A stretch of DNA of 64,000 nucleotides from Metaphire vulgaris (GCA_018105865.1 CM030856.1:11059253-11123252), one strand, 5' to 3'; shown: positions 1-12,487, numbered from the stretch's first letter. Translations and numbers: made by a program. The notes: generated from the sequence alone by a model not told the origin.

Positions 1-518
1 GTGAAAATGTTCTCGAAAGTTTAAGATTTGAATCGAGTGGTTGACCTATATTTTGTCGTCTGTATGTGTGTTGTCTTTTACCCAAGATTCGAATTTAAAA
101 TTACCCCAAATCACTTATATATACGTCTTATGTCTCGCCCCAGAACCCACTGGTGGAAGCCACGAACCCCCCCAAGACAAGCCCCTCTTCTAGTTCGACC
201 CGGAATTTTCATTCCGCAAAACTGTTGATGGCCCCATTTTCCGGAGCCCTGGCTTACGCCACTGGTTAGGCTTACTCCAATATTTTCCTCCTTTGTTTCA
301 CAGAAGACGACACAGGTGGCTATACGAGTTAAAATCCAGCATATCGTTACCAAAGAAACCTGTCTTTAATGGAGAATATACTCCCTCCCCACCCCACAAA
401 GCAGGCTACCTTAAAGTTTTTAATGTGTTTTTAAGATTTTCAACGTTTTTAAAGATTTATACCCCCAGGTCACATTATACCACCCAAATAAATTTCTGGC
501 TACGTCCCTGCCGCCTGG

Positions 519-548
519 TGTGTGTGTGTGTGTGTGTTTGTGTGTGTG
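519..548. repeat. (TG)n microsatellite
   Basis: An almost pure TG dinucleotide tract with one T interruption. Confidence 0.9.
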
Positions 549-978
549 GCGTGACATGAAACATGACATCTTATATACTGTATGAGGCGCGAGCAGTGGG
601 GTCAGCTGCGCAGTGTTCGAACCTGAGAGTGCGCGTACTCGATGGAACCGTGTTTTGCGGGGTTTTATAGACGGCGCGTGTGTTTGTGTAAAGTCGTCTT
701 TGGCCTCGGCTGCTGCTGCGTCTGTCTTTTACGGTGTCGTTCGAGCATTTGCGCAGAGCGCGCGCGGCATCGGTTTTATGCGCACAGCGGTCGGTGGCAG
801 AGTCGATGATGCCACCCAGCGGTGGCAGTCGATGATGCCACCGCCTCCCTCAGTGGAGCAAAATTCGTCGTCGAAACGGTTTTATGTTTTTATGGAACAA
901 TGTGAAGGTTCATCTGTGATGCCTATAAAAGAACTTTACCTCGCGAGTGACAAATATTAGACGAAAAACACCAGGCAG

Positions 979-1130
979 ACAGACAGTCAGTCAGTCAGTC
1001 AGTCAGTGAGACAGACAGACAGACAGTGAGACAGTGAGAGTGTGAGACAGATGTACATAGGCATACAGATGAAGCGAGAGACAGACAGAGGGCGAGAGAG
1101 CGACAGAATGACCGACAGAGTGAGAGAGAC

Positions 1131-1197
<67 letters not shown>

Positions 1198-1330
1198 CAG
1201 AGACAGAGACAGAGACAGAAAGAGACAGAAAGAGACAGAGACAGAGACAGAAAGAGACTGAGAGAGACAGAAAGAGACAGAAAGAGACAGAAAGAGACAG
1301 AAAGAGACTGAGACAGGGACAGACAGACAA
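979..1330. repeat. Compound (CAGT)/(CAGA)/(GA)n microsatellite
   Basis: About 350 bp of purine-rich repeats. CAGT units give way to CAGA, then a pure GA tract, then hexamer units of the type GAGACA and AAGAGACA. Every reading frame is open on one strand, which explains the spurious Ser/Leu- and Arg/Glu-rich frames. Confidence 0.9.
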
Positions 1331-1562
1331 TCACAGAGAGACTTTGGCACTAATAGAAAAGCTGGAAATATACAAGTAATTTGGTAATACGGGGAACAAA
1401 GAGACACTGTGTGAATCCGCTCGTTTACGAGGGGTAGGGGGGGGCGGGGAGGGGGGAAGGGAGGGGAAGGGGGCCTTCTTCCGGTCCAATCAGATGGAGG
1501 CAATGCTGTTATGCTTTGCAGGACCAAACGCCAGATAGACCGTAAAACTTTATTGCCTTATC

Positions 1563-1563
<1 letters not shown>

Positions 1564-1618
<55 letters not shown>
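1564..1618. repeat. (GCT)n trinucleotide repeat
   Basis: About 18 GCT units in tandem. No coding context is supported. Confidence 0.95.
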
Positions 1619-2143
1619 GAAGAGCTGTTTCTGGCGAGTAACTGTAATACTTTTCCGTGTCGTGGCAGAGCATGTGTCTGCCCGTGTGCGCGTCTGTGCG
1701 TGTGTTTGCGTGTCGGATACGGAGTTTGATACTCTTATTGCCTTTTCCTAGATCAGGACTCGTTGTTAAGAATTGCTTTTGATGCGCGGCGTTCTGAGAA
1801 TTGGCACATGTCAGCCATGTCAGCCGCTTCCAGCTTGTCCCAGATTTGTTGTTAATGTTCGTTGCTATTCCTATAGCGCTTAGCCTATTATAGGGGCCTT
1901 TTATTAGGCCTCCTTGAGCTGTTATATGCATATTCGCAGCTGACGAATAATTAATATGCCGCCATAGCGAGCCTATGCTCGACGGTAATACTGTAATTAC
2001 TAATTACTAATTACTAATTACTAATTACATAGTCAGAGTATTTAAAAGTACATAAACCATTCGACTTCACCGAAACCGAAATAAATTTTTGACTGCCGAG
2101 AAAACTTTTGGGAAATTAACTATGTCGAGCTATTAGAACAAAC

Positions 2144-2307
2144 CAGTGTTTATCTCCAGACTCCAGGCCTTTTGAGGAGGAATTGACTTGTCCGGATGGA
2201 GAAGAGACACAGTTCAATGCATGGAAATTTTTAGTGTTCGGATTTTTAGAGGGAATTCTGAGGTTGGGGGGGGATCTCCCCTCCTAACAGGCCTAGAAAA
2301 CACACTG
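2144..2307. mobile_element. hAT-like MITE, CAGTGTTTAT family
   Basis: The element starts CAGTGTTTAT and ends in an inverted arm finishing CACACTG. It is flanked by gaacaaac on the left and gaacagac on the right, 7 of 8 bases identical, as expected for an old 8-bp target duplication. The interior holds G- and C-rich runs. Related copies lie at 7768, 11342, 45190 and 55812. Confidence 0.75.
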
Positions 2308-2470
2308 GAACAGACCCCCCCCATTGAATGCCTTAAGGAAATCGATTGCGTTTTATCAGACCTAAAGAGTTCCAAAGAACGAGTCTAAACTTTAAAAACC
2401 TGAAAAACACAGCCATGCATGCAGAGGGCGACAAATGGCGAACGCTGAACTATACGGAACCTGACAGAGC

Positions 2471-2608
2471 CAGTGGCGGCTCCACAGGGGGGCGGGGGCC
2501 CGTTACCCCCCCCCCCGCTATTTAGTGCCTGTCCCCCAGTGGCCCCCATGATTACAAGTTGCCACCCTAACGGTTTCCCCCACTTGCCAAATCCTGGAGC
2601 CGCCACTG
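2471..2608. mobile_element. hAT-like MITE, CAGTGGCGGCTCC family
   Basis: This 138-bp element has terminal inverted repeats CAGTGGCGGCTCCA and its complement, and an exact 8-bp target duplication GACAGAGC at 2463-2470 and 2609-2616. The 8-bp duplication and CAG...CTG ends fit a non-autonomous hAT element. No transposase is present. Related copies at 20147, 25589 and 32319 share the interior. Confidence 0.9.
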
Positions 2609-3132
2609 GACAGAGCACAGAAGGAAGAAGATAGTCTCCAAAGGCTGTAATACGGCTAGTCTATTCGCCTTCATCGACATCACCCCTAACCGTAGGCGTA
2701 GACTTCTATTAGGCCTCTATAAACTGGAACCCTCCAATTTTTGGGAGGCTACCGTAGGAAAGAGGAAGGCATATAGGCCTAGTGTCCCCCCCCACACACA
2801 CTTTTTCGTCTTAATTTACGCCAATGCCCACAATCCCCAAATGCAAAGTGTGGCCATGTGCTTATAGGTCTGACATTCGTCACGTTAGACGTCGCTTGGC
2901 AGAGTTTGTGCAGTTGGTCGGGTTAAGAACTCCCCTACATCGGTCCTGACTCCTGAATAAAGGAAAGTTTTTTTTTTTAAATGCAGGCCAAAGTGTTGAT
3001 GTGTTTGCCAATTGTGTTCCGACCATGCCTTTATGAATCATGCTTTTCTCGAGAACAGCTGATGAATAAATGCAGTTCGAATTTCACGGTAGTTTAAACG
3101 GAACGGGGGTTCGGGAATAAACTTGTTAAGTA

Positions 3133-3379
3133 TAGGGCCATCTTAAGAATTTTGGGCGCCCTAGGCAGATTTTCATTTTCGGAAATTTTCGCCCATTCAC
3201 ATCACATACGGAACAAGTCTGACGAGCAAAAAAAAGCTTATCGGTTCCCCGAAATAACCTGATAAGCAAAAAAACGTTATTCGCTCATAAAAAATTTTCA
3301 TCCCCGTTTTATTTCGCCCCTACAAAAATTTTCGCCCCTAGGCAGGTGCCTAAACTGCCTAATGGTTAAGGTGGCCCTG
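3133..3379. mobile_element. hAT-like MITE, GGGCCAT/TGGCCCTG family
   Basis: A 247-bp element ending in TGGCCCTG, with an inverted arm beginning TAGGGCCA. The flanks are an exact 8-bp duplication GTTAAGTA at 3125-3132 and 3380-3387. The interior has A-rich blocks (tctgacgagcaaaaaaa) shared with several other small elements in the window. A weaker relative is at 31221-31400. Confidence 0.85.
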
Positions 3380-3387
3380 GTTAAGTA

Positions 3388-5160
3388 TGTTGAGTCGTTG
3401 ACGTCGATTTCAAAGTACTTCCCGAACCGGAACAATAGTATAATTTACCCGATTGTGTTTGGCTGGAGTCTGGGGTTTTCGCATCGAATGTATTCATTCT
3501 TTGAACGAAGGCGTCTAGTCCGGCGTGTCACGTGGTTTTGATCAACGGAATTATTATTATTAGCTTCGACAGCTGTGGGGGCAGTCTGCTGCAGGAGGCG
3601 TTATATTTATGTTGATAACTCTCGATGGGTTTCGAATACAGTGCGAAGATCGCGATGTGATGTCGCTCGATATATCGGGGTAAGGGTAGATTACATAGAC
3701 CAGTTGCTGATCATCTTGGATCTAGGTTCTAGACTTCTAGTTCAGCCCTGGCCGATTGAGCAAAAAATAGTGAAAGTGACTTTCGCAGATTCGTGGATGG
3801 AGAGAGTTTGGAGGAAATTTTCGAAAATCAAGTCATCTGATTGTGGTTATTAAAATTATAAACTACCGTTGTTTAGCAAATTATTTGAGATTTTAAAAAA
3901 ACAAACAAAATCTATGTTTATTTGCTGGTCTCTTTCAGGCAAATTTTGTGTGTGTTTTAATCATTTGAACTGCGCTACGAAGCAACAATAAGTGAACCAT
4001 GATCCCAATAGTTCAGGTCTTTGTAACTATTTTTTGATGAGTCAGGCATTTTCTTTTGAAAGCGGTCACAAAAGGCGTCTGTCTCTTCTAGGGTGATCTT
4101 CATTTTCGCTTAGCCCTGTTAAGTGCAAAATCTATTATACGTCCGAAAAATCAGTACTCCGCTGGCAGGTGTGTCCCTAAAACTCCGCAGCAGGTGAAAC
4201 CAAGAAGAAGGTGTAAAAAATAAGAAATTTTTGGGGGGAGAGTTAAATAAGTTATATAAGTTATTGTCAATATAAGCGCACACACACACGAACACACTAA
4301 AGGTTTAGGGTACGACCATAGAATTTGATTATCACTTGAAGGAGTCTATTGCGTCCGAATGTGGCGCCAGTTTTCCGCCATTTTGTCAAGCGTGATCTCA
4401 TTACCGTAAAAGCTCTTATAGAAGCCGAGTCTCAAACAGGCGAGGTATAAGTCATTTTATTTCAATAGAAATCTAGAATTGTATTAGAAGTCGAAGTTCT
4501 ATGTGGCAATTTTTATGGCAAACATCGTCTCAATCTTAGCGAAGACGGTTTGCGGATCGGCGGCAACATCTGCCTGTGTATTTGTCACAGACAGACAACT
4601 TACAGATTTCCATTTGATGTGCCACCGACCGGCTGATGCTTCTGTACATTTGATGTGGCGCTATAGAATCTGTAATTTTGGCGAAAATTTGGGGACGGAA
4701 GAGTTATGAGAGAGAGAGAGAGAGAGAGAGACGGTATTGTGTGTGTGTGTGTGCCGTCGTGATTAAGGTTGCAATAATCAGTTCGGAGAAACCGCCACTG
4801 CTGTTGCCATTAAATTGAACTGTTAGGCCGGCGATTGGTTTTGAATCTTTGATCACTCGACACCATTGAGGCAGTTGGGTCCATTTGAGAACTTGAGGGT
4901 TTCAATCAATCGGCACAGATTGTTAGAAAGTGCACCGACCAAGTGAACGCCCAGTGCTGCGATTCGGCCCACCAACCACCATCACAACAGTTCCCCACTT
5001 AGCTTAGACTATATAAATTAAACATTTTATAAAGTTACACCAATTTATTTTTCAACCCTGGCAGAATGGCATTGGTAGTAAAACCCCGTTATCTTTTGGT
5101 TAGTAGCCGCTGGTGGGATGAAGGGAGGGGTGGGATTTGTGTGGACGTTAGCTCGACAAA
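3388..5160. other. Intergenic, no supported gene
   Basis: No coding exon is convincing. About 4600-4690 contains a LINE-tail-like stretch (ggctgatgcttctg...tggcgctatagaat) that recurs near 8040, 11270 and 49910. A short (GA)n tract is at 4709-4731. Confidence 0.5.
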
Positions 5161-5313
5161 GTGCAGGACAGATTTTATAAAACACCGCGGACGGGGACGC
5201 TGAGTGAAAATCATAGGAGAGAGGAGGAGGAGGAGGAGGAGGAGGAGGATGGGAGCGGGGACGGGGAGGAGGATGGGGAGGGTGCACATGGAAACGTTTC
5301 AAATCCGATTCGG

Positions 5314-5603
5314 GCAAGCCAACAGTGGATGGATGGATGGATTTATGTGAAAATCAATGGAGAGGAGGAGGAGGATGGATGGATGGATGGATGGATGGAT
5401 GGATAGATGGGTGGGTGGATGGATGGATGGATGGCTGGATGGATGGACGGATCGATGAATGGATGGATGAATGGATGTAATGAATGAGCGAGTGAATGAA
5501 TGAGCTAATGAAAAAGTCCTGAGAACTTGTGCACGGATGGATGGATAGATGGAGGGGTAGCTGGATGGATGGATAGATGGATGGATGGATGGATGGATGG
5601 ATG
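5314..5603. repeat. (GGAT)n minisatellite region
   Basis: Two blocks of GGAT/GGATGGAT units, about 5324-5470 and 5535-5602, are separated by a diverged GAAT-type stretch. A GAG-rich tract precedes them at 5220-5280. The conceptual Ile-His-Pro-Ser frames on the minus strand come from this repeat. Confidence 0.9.
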
Positions 5604-5912
5604 GTGTCGAGAACGGAGAGGAACAATGGAAAACGCATTGGCCGGTGTTATCATGTTCGTTGCGAAATGGCGAGAAATGCAACAGCATTGGGCGATGCAG
5701 AGAACAGGCTGGCGGATGGAAGGGGATTCAGATCTGGTCGACATTACCGTTTCATGTCTCTGCGATTGGTCAGGTTTGAAATTCGAAGAAGAATTTCAAG
5801 GATCTGAAGAGAGAATATGGGAGACAAATTCTGCCTAGCCCCGAGATGACGATGATGAGAACAGAAACCGATTGACAGAGAATAATAAGCCAATTGAATG
5901 ATTTAGGTTAAG

Positions 5913-5913
<1 letters not shown>

Positions 5914-5955
<42 letters not shown>
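5914..5955. repeat. (AAT)n microsatellite
   Basis: A pure AAT trinucleotide tract. Confidence 0.95.
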
Positions 5956-6066
5956 GTAAAATCAAGGCAAAGTTGACACACTTCCCAGGGCCATCGAGAT
6001 ATGGTCCGGGCCCCGGTGCAAAGGTTTATGGGTATCATCATCATCAACATCATCATCATCATCTGG

Positions 6067-6332
6067 CAGAGGCGGATCTAGGGGAGGGCAGGGGGTACAC
6101 ATGTCCCCGGGCGCCGAGGTGAGGTGGCGCCAAAATTGGATATTTGGGTAAGTGAAATGCACAATAAAGTAAAAGAAAAACTTGCGAGGACATTTTTTTG
6201 CTCGTCAGCACTATATGAAGAGAGAGTTGAGGGGCGCCTAAAACGATGTGAGAACCTTTTTTGCTTGTCAGTTGTTAGGGGCGCCAACGTACACTTTGTC
6301 CCCGACCGCCGAATACCCTAGATCCGCCTCTG
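6067..6332. mobile_element. hAT-like MITE, CAGAGGCGGATCTAGG family
   Basis: A 266-bp element with 16-bp terminal inverted repeats CAGAGGCGGATCTAGG / CCTAGATCCGCCTCTG and an exact 8-bp target duplication TCATCTGG at 6059-6066 and 6333-6340. The interior (ggcgccaaaattgg, then a tttttttgctcgtcagcac block) is shared with a truncated copy near 32515. Confidence 0.92.
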
Positions 6333-6527
6333 TCATCTGGAGATGAAAGAGAGACATCCTTTTTCCTGCAACTAATATCCGTGACACTCCAGAGATTTAA
6401 CGCTGCCGCCTTCCACGCAACTTTCACATTGTAATAATAATTAAAATTCTTTTATTATAAAAAAACTCTTTGAAAGAGAAAGACTAATACGATTTTAGAA
6501 CTTTCCTCAGCTGTTCCGCACATCAAA

Positions 6528-6528
<1 letters not shown>

Positions 6529-6578
<50 letters not shown>
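6529..6578. repeat. (AAT)n microsatellite
   Basis: A pure AAT tract of about 16 units. Confidence 0.95.
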
Positions 6579-6778
6579 GTGTAATTATTGTCAGTCACTA
6601 TTAATTAATAACTAATTACTAGAAGCGAAGCTGTGAACTATATAATTAACGTCGGCCCGTTTGTGTGAGCGTGTGATCATGAATGCTGGTCTCTGTGTTA
6701 AAGATAATTAGAAAAAAGGTCAACGGTTGGATTATTGACTGAAAGAGAAATTGCACTCAAAAACTCCGGCTGTACTGA

Positions 6779-6858
6779 TTAACCCCTTAACTGGGTATCC
6801 CGGATATATCCGTCCATTTTACATTGAGTTACAGTTAAATATACGGTTAAGGGGTTAA
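6779..6858. mobile_element. 80-bp TTAA palindromic MITE
   Basis: The element is bounded by TTAA at both ends. The inverted arms are CCCCTTAACTGGG / CCGTTAAGGGG-like, and the core holds the motif GGATATATCCGTCCATTTTAC. TTAA flanks are the target duplication of piggyBac- and Kolobok-type elements. Related copies are at 10885, 16276, 43033 and 43291. Confidence 0.75.
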
Positions 6859-7767
6859 CCTCTGAGTCAAACACTGTTCCTTTACCGAATTAGACGTTAA
6901 CCAGACAGCAGCTGATAATTTGGGGGTGGGGTAGGTGGGTGTCGTACGATTTCTTATCCAGACCCATCCCACGTGAATGCCATCCGATCATCAGCTTCTA
7001 TAGCGCCACTTCGTAATGTACAGGAACAGTACACGGTGTATGAGCTATAGCAAGAAGACGAGTAGTCTTTGATCAGTGCGCTATATAAATCTACGACAGT
7101 TTTACTTACATGCTTACTTAATAGCTGCGTTGTGTTTGTCTGCTGCTGATACACTGCTGAGGCTGAGAACCACAGTCGTGGAAACTTGACCTGTCATTTG
7201 GGGTTCGATTTTTGCATCTAAAATTATATTTATAAAACTTTTGACAGATTTTAGAATGCAAACCTGCCAGTCTGACCGCCTGTTTTGCGGCCCCAAATCG
7301 CATTAATTAATTTGCGGGGGGAGGGGTGTAGGGGTTTAACTCCCCTCTCAATTTATCAATGACAATCCCTAGAGAGGTTAAAAGATGTGGTATTTACATG
7401 TCCGACCCCCTGTTGAAAAGTGTTATCCACCCACGTTTAACGGCCTCCATTTTATTAAAGTATTCTTAACTTCCAGACTAACGACTGTTATTTCTAAGCA
7501 ATAATTTCACAGGCCCATGGACACCTTCAAAGATTTTACCTATGCCTTCGAGAGATCTCTAATTTTAAGTACTCGCGGACCGGGGGGGGCAGGTGTGACA
7601 TTATTACCGTAGTCGACACAAAGAAATCTCTTGTTTGTTTAATGGGGCAATTTAGCGAAGAGTTGTCTAACAAAGATAATCTCGATCATCGACTTCGTTG
7701 TTTACCTGTGAAGTGAAGTGCAATGTAATCAAATCGTAAGCTACCGTAGGCTGTTAACACACAATAT

Positions 7768-7961
7768 CAGTGTTTTTTATCCAGACTCCAGGGCTTTGGG
7801 AGAGGGGGTTGAGGCTTCGGGGGTGGGGAATTGACTTGACTGGAGTGGAAAAGACACAGTTCGATGCAAAATTTGTGTAAGTGCTGGGGTTTTTTTGGGG
7901 AATTTTGAGGTTTTTTTAAAGGGGGAAATCTCCCCTCCTAACAGGCCTGTATAAAACACTG
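7768..7961. mobile_element. hAT-like MITE, CAGTGTTTTTTATCC family
   Basis: Inverted ends CAGTGTTTTTTATCCAGACT and a right arm ending ATAAAACACTG are clear. The flanking octamers match at only 5 of 8 bases, so the insertion is old or the boundary is off by a base or two. Confidence 0.65.
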
Positions 7962-8019
7962 CATAATTATGCACTCGGATAAGCTGCGTCTATCAAAGCT
8001 TGTCGCCGTCTTCTGTGGA

Positions 8020-8095
8020 TAGTGTGCCATCATTTGTGCCATCGGTTGATGCTCCTGTGCATTATGAAAGTGGCGCTATAGAAGTTTAAGATTAG
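8020..8095 (+). mobile_element. LINE 3'-tail fragment (GGCGCTATAGAAGTT type)
   Basis: It contains 'gtgccatcggttgatgctcc', then 'gtgcattatgaaagtggcgctatagaagtt'-like sequence (given in parts). The same order recurs near 4620, 11270 (inverted) and 49910, which marks it as the 3' end of a dispersed retroelement. Confidence 0.6.
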
Positions 8096-8941
8096 ATATT
8101 AATATCGTCTGCTGTTGCGTGATGTGACAGCGATCGTCTTTCGACGATTTTCATTGTCTCGGGGGATAAAGAAAAAAGAACGGAAGAAACACGGACACTT
8201 GTTGATTCTTAGCAGACGATCGGAACTGAATTAATACTTTCATATTTTGTCGCTGCTGACTGATTCTTCTTCTTCCGAGAGAAGAGACGCCACAGCGAGA
8301 ATAATATTCTATTATAATACATTCTACTATACTGCTGCAACAAAAACAGGCCAGGAAAGAGAATGAGGCAGACAGAGAGAGAGACAGAGAGGAGAGAGAC
8401 AGAAAGAGAAGGAGGAGAAGGAGGAGAAGAAGAAGAAGAAGAAGAAGAAGAAGAAAAAGTAGAAAGAGAGAGAGAGAGAGAGGTGGATGATAAATGCAAA
8501 ATAACTATCACAAGTTGATGCTTGACGTTACAGTAAAAGCACGAAGACTAATGGAAACGCATTTGGTGTTTACAAAGGGCGCCTTTGCAGTTAAATCAAA
8601 ATACAATAATTATATAGGGCTTCGCATGCTTACTTCTATTAAACCAGTTTTAATGGGATGAGTTGACGATGGTACTGGAATATAGAAACACCCAGCAAAC
8701 CTACTCAGAGTAGCAGACCAGTCTGTCATCGGATGCTGCTGCTGTTGCTGTTGATGGTGCTGATGGTGTTGTAGTCGGATGCAGGCAGCTGGGAGAAACG
8801 ACCTTAATTGTCGGACAGACTTTGGGGTGTTTCAAACCTGGTTTTATGTCCTGCAATCCCCATTTAGAATACCGTTCCTTTGGTCTGGGTTAAGTCGGCG
8901 TATACAGGGACCGCATGGCTGCACAGGGAAGTATGACTGAC

Positions 8942-8942
<1 letters not shown>

Positions 8943-8994
<52 letters not shown>

Positions 8995-9031
8995 CAAATG
9001 ATGATGATGATGATGATGATGATGATAATAT

Positions 9032-9074
<43 letters not shown>
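8943..9074. repeat. Compound (AAT)n-(GAT)n-(AAT)n microsatellite
   Basis: Two AAT tracts flank a GAT tract. The sequence directly after it (gtgattttaagtggttta) matches one arm of the hairpin element found beside other ATT tracts near 48085 and 60558. Confidence 0.9.
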
Positions 9075-9076
<2 letters not shown>

Positions 9077-10455
9077 TGATTTTAAGTGGTTTATGACTGG
9101 CTAATAATGCAATAATCTGTGAAACGGCGAGTATTTGGAGCCAGGACACATGGTAAACGGGTTAGGAAAGAAAATGAGGAAAGGGGATGGCACTGACCTT
9201 AGCGAATACAGATATAGATGTTTCGGATACGGTATCTAAGTGCAGCTTTTGATCTTCATCCGCGCGCAATAGTCATTTGTTTGAATCTGCCGGGCGTTGT
9301 TCGGTTGATTCTGCATTCAGACCACGACGTTAAATCCGACGACAAAATAAATGACCGGTCATTAATGGACAATAAAGACGCCCTGGCCGCGGAGCTGATC
9401 TTCAGGTCGTTAGGTGCTTGGCTGGGCTGGCGATGATGATGATGATGGTGGTGGCGATGATGATGTTGATTCTTTCCGCGGACGAGATGGAGACAAAAGA
9501 AGGTTCTATATAGCTGCGTTGGTCTTTGTCTCCTCGAGGGCTCGCTAGGTTAAGAGTCGGGCCGCGTGACGGGAATTTGATGGTTCTCAAAGTCTTTCAT
9601 CGGAGTTTTACGGTCTATTCTATTCAATTTGTGTTATTTATTTCTGGTTTTGTTCGACGACATTAGTGCGTTCCGATTCGAAGTCGATCGCATATCGAGT
9701 GGAAAAGTCAAATCCTAATATCTCGGGGATTTGTTCACACCGGCGTCAAATAGTGTCGATATGTTTTTGCGGACTGCACTTTGATTCGATATAATTTTAT
9801 GAATTTATTGCTGTAGTTATAATTACAAACGAGAAATCGAATTCGACACGAAACAGCGGAGGTCCTGCTAATGTTCGAAGCCCGTATGTTTTAGACGCGT
9901 TTCTTCGACATAATTTCTTGTCAGCAACTAACGTAAGATAAAGCCAATAATCATATAGGCCTAATTATTGAATCAAAAGTAATTTTATATTTTATATTTG
10001 GTTGATTTGAAGAAACTGACGCTTCAGTATTTTGTGTCTGTTGAATATTGCAGTTTTCGTGCAATGTCAGGCTCTCGCTTGAATGAAATTCTATTTCGAT
10101 GTGACAAAATATATGACAAAATAGTAATAATGACGTGATTTAAACATTTGAATATTATAAGGCTGATACGTTGAAAATATTGTCTAATATGTGTGCTCCC
10201 ATTGTGCCAGGCTGTAATATCTTCGAATAATCAATTGATGAAGAGCTTTATAGAGTTTTTGAGAATTTGAAAACGAAGGAAAACGAGAGAACAACCTATA
10301 GTTCTGTGCACCGATATACATGTATAAGAATTACAATACAGCCATGGTAACAAGTCAGTAAGTGGAAAAACCAAGGCCAAATAGACAAAAAGACAAAGAC
10401 CAAGGCCAAGACAGTGATTTTAAAATTAAAGACAACACACTTATGCATTCAATGT

Positions 10456-10655
10456 CAGTGGCGTAGCCAAGAGGGATTGGGGGGTTAAATCTCCCTTGGT
10501 TGCCCAACTAAAATTTTTTATTGCGCATTATTATTCTGTGAGTGAAGGGCCACCAAAATCGGGTTTAAGATAACAAAAAAGGAAAAAAGAAGCAAAGTAA
10601 AAAATATCAATATAGTTGTACGCGCTCCCTTCGGGAAATCCTGGCTACGCCACTG
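10456..10655. mobile_element. hAT-like MITE, CAGTGGCGTAGCC family
   Basis: The left end is CAGTGGCGTAGCCAAG and the right end CTGGCTACGCCACTG, a 15-bp inverted repeat over 200 bp. The flanking octamers are only partly similar, so the target duplication is eroded. Confidence 0.75.
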
Positions 10656-10884
10656 TTCATCGCCCTTCAAGACCGAGACGTCGAGAATACTGTCTCGAGA
10701 GTCGAGACTGTCTCGCATCGAGACATTGTGTCTCTCGACATCACGTCATCACCGTTACAGCCTAGGAGGTACCAGCGACGCTGTTCCGCTTGACTGGTCG
10801 TGGATTGAGTCATCGTCTGCCACTCTCCCGCGCTTTTCCAGGTGCTTTCCAATAAGTTCTCGTCTGGCGTCGTCTGGTATGCCG

Positions 10885-10964
10885 TTAACCCCTTAACTGG
10901 GGATCCCGGATATAACCGTCCATTTTACATTGAGTTACAGTTAAATACACGGTTAAGGGGTTAA
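10885..10964. mobile_element. 80-bp TTAA palindromic MITE
   Basis: This second copy is nearly identical to the one at 6779: TTAA ends, CCCCTTAACTGGGG arm, GGATATAACCG core and a GGTTAAGGGG right arm. Confidence 0.8.
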
Positions 10965-11267
10965 TGTTGCTGCAGATGGTGACCTACCTCGTCTGGGCGA
11001 TCAGACGTCGTTCTGACCTAATTACGGTACTTGACCTTTGACCTCGCGGAAATCTGTGTCGGTTCGTCTAATGTGAGGCGCATTGGATTTTCGTACTTGT
11101 CCAACAAACTCCGCCATTGCGTCCCCGTGCATGGACGCCAGATTATACTGTCCGCGGAGACGCCAGATATGTCTGCAGAATAATAAGATTCGAGTGCAAG
11201 GTTTTGTGAGATCAGTCTTTTTGCTAACATTGAAAGAGAAATGAAGTGACTAATCTAATCTTAGACT

Positions 11268-11330
11268 TCTATAGCGCCACTTCATAATGCACGGGAGCAT
11301 CAACCGATGGCACGCCAAATCCAAATAATT
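11268..11330 (-). mobile_element. LINE 3'-tail fragment, inverted
   Basis: The plus strand reads cttctatagcgccacttc followed by ataatgcacgggagcatcaa. This is the reverse complement of the tail near 8040. Confidence 0.6.
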
Positions 11331-11341
11331 AAAGATCCAGA

Positions 11342-11511
11342 CAGTGTTTATTCTAGGCCTTCTCGGGGGGAGGGGGCTTTTCCCTCCCCGAAGTTTGAAA
11401 TTTTCCCCAAAATTTTTTGACAGTTTGGCAAGTAGTATGACCTCCCCAATGTCTTTTACCCCCAAATTTTTTTAACTCCCCCCAATGTCTAGGTGGTTAG
11501 AATAGCCACTG
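11342..11511. mobile_element. hAT-like MITE, CAGTGTTTATTCTAGG family
   Basis: A 170-bp element with an exact 8-bp target duplication GATCCAGA at 11334-11341 and 11512-11519. It starts CAGTGTTTATTCTAGG and ends AATAGCCACTG. Long G and C runs sit inside. Confidence 0.88.
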
Positions 11512-11613
11512 GATCCAGATCATATCCAGGGTATCGGCACTATCCGGCCGGACGCATGAAATGAATACACATACTGGGTAAAGCATAAGTTCAATGCACT
11601 CCACGTGAAGTCC

Positions 11614-11616
<3 letters not shown>

Positions 11617-11679
<63 letters not shown>
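11617..11679. repeat. (TA)n microsatellite
   Basis: A pure TA tract of about 31 units. Confidence 0.95.
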
Positions 11680-11683
<4 letters not shown>

Positions 11684-11749
11684 CTGTAATATAGTAAAAG
11701 TAGGACACCAATTTTGCGGCAATTGAATTGTAATTATTAAAATAATATA

Positions 11750-11889
11750 CAGTAGAACTTTGTTATACCGTACTTAGATCTGTAAACTGAGTACGTTATA
11801 TCTGAGGTACGTTTTATCTAATGCCATTCAATACGGTAGTGCATAACATGGGACCGTACATTGCGCTACGTCATAACGCAGTTCTACTG
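11750..11889. mobile_element. pogo/Tc1-like MITE, CAGTAGAACTT family
   Basis: A 140-bp element with terminal inverted repeats CAGTAGAACTTTGTTAT and GCAGTTCTACTG, flanked by TA on both sides. TA targets and CAGTAGAAC-type ends fit Tc1/mariner-pogo derivatives. Copies with more than 80 bp of shared interior are at 59692 and, interrupted, at 24009. Confidence 0.85.
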
Positions 11890-12418
11890 TAGTATTTTCT
11901 CTTACAGATTGATTTGCATGTATATATATGTACTGTACTGTATGTATGTGTGTATAAATATACGCATTTTACGTATAGTGTATTACTCGATTTACTTTTA
12001 GAAAAATGTATTATTTGCGGCATAAGAGATCGTGAACTATGAAATCTTTACTTTTTACCCAGAAAAATGGTATTGTTTTCCATTCTAGTGATTGATCTCT
12101 TGTGGATGGATTTGGCGTATATACGTTCCATTGATGGAGTTTTTTGTATCGAAACTGGCGCTATAAAATGTAGATATTATTTCCTGGATATAATCCAGGC
12201 TATAGCGGCCAGTGGGTGGGCATCATTGTGAATGACCAGAGAATGGGTAAATGGATAGATATACTGTAGACTCTATCGTGTAGACTGTAGAGGATGGTGG
12301 TTTAAACAGTGGAGGAGTTTTCAATACTGTAGAAGAGTTTCTCGAAGGTTGATTTGACGATGTATATCTGCGACTTTATAAGCCTCACATAAACGTATTT
12401 GGATTCTAAGTTGTACAA

Positions 12419-12428
<10 letters not shown>

Positions 12429-12483
<55 letters not shown>
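12429..12483. repeat. (GA)n microsatellite
   Basis: A pure GA tract. Confidence 0.95.

Positions 12484-12487
<4 letters not shown>

Larger units (their letters stand above)
1..2143. other. Gene-free left flank rich in simple repeats
   Basis: I see no exon that can be supported here. About 390-515 resembles the end of a small DNA transposon also present near 12510-12620 and 22646-22807; it ends in a 'ctggctacg..ccctg' inverted-repeat arm. Open frames in this stretch run through CA, GA or GCT repeats and have no gene-like composition. A short run of the unit TTACTAA occurs near 1995-2027. Confidence 0.6.

Noticed and set aside
613..960. 115-residue frame with some CpG content
   Set aside because: It starts at GTG, has no motif, and tandem gatgatgccacc duplications inside; no splice context supports it.
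995..1527. Overlapping Ser/Leu/Val-rich frames on the minus strand
   Set aside because: They derive from the GA/CAGA repeat; frames are open only because the repeat lacks stops.
2385..2618. 77-residue minus-strand frame
   Set aside because: It overlaps the hAT-like MITE at 2471-2608 and consists of its sequence.
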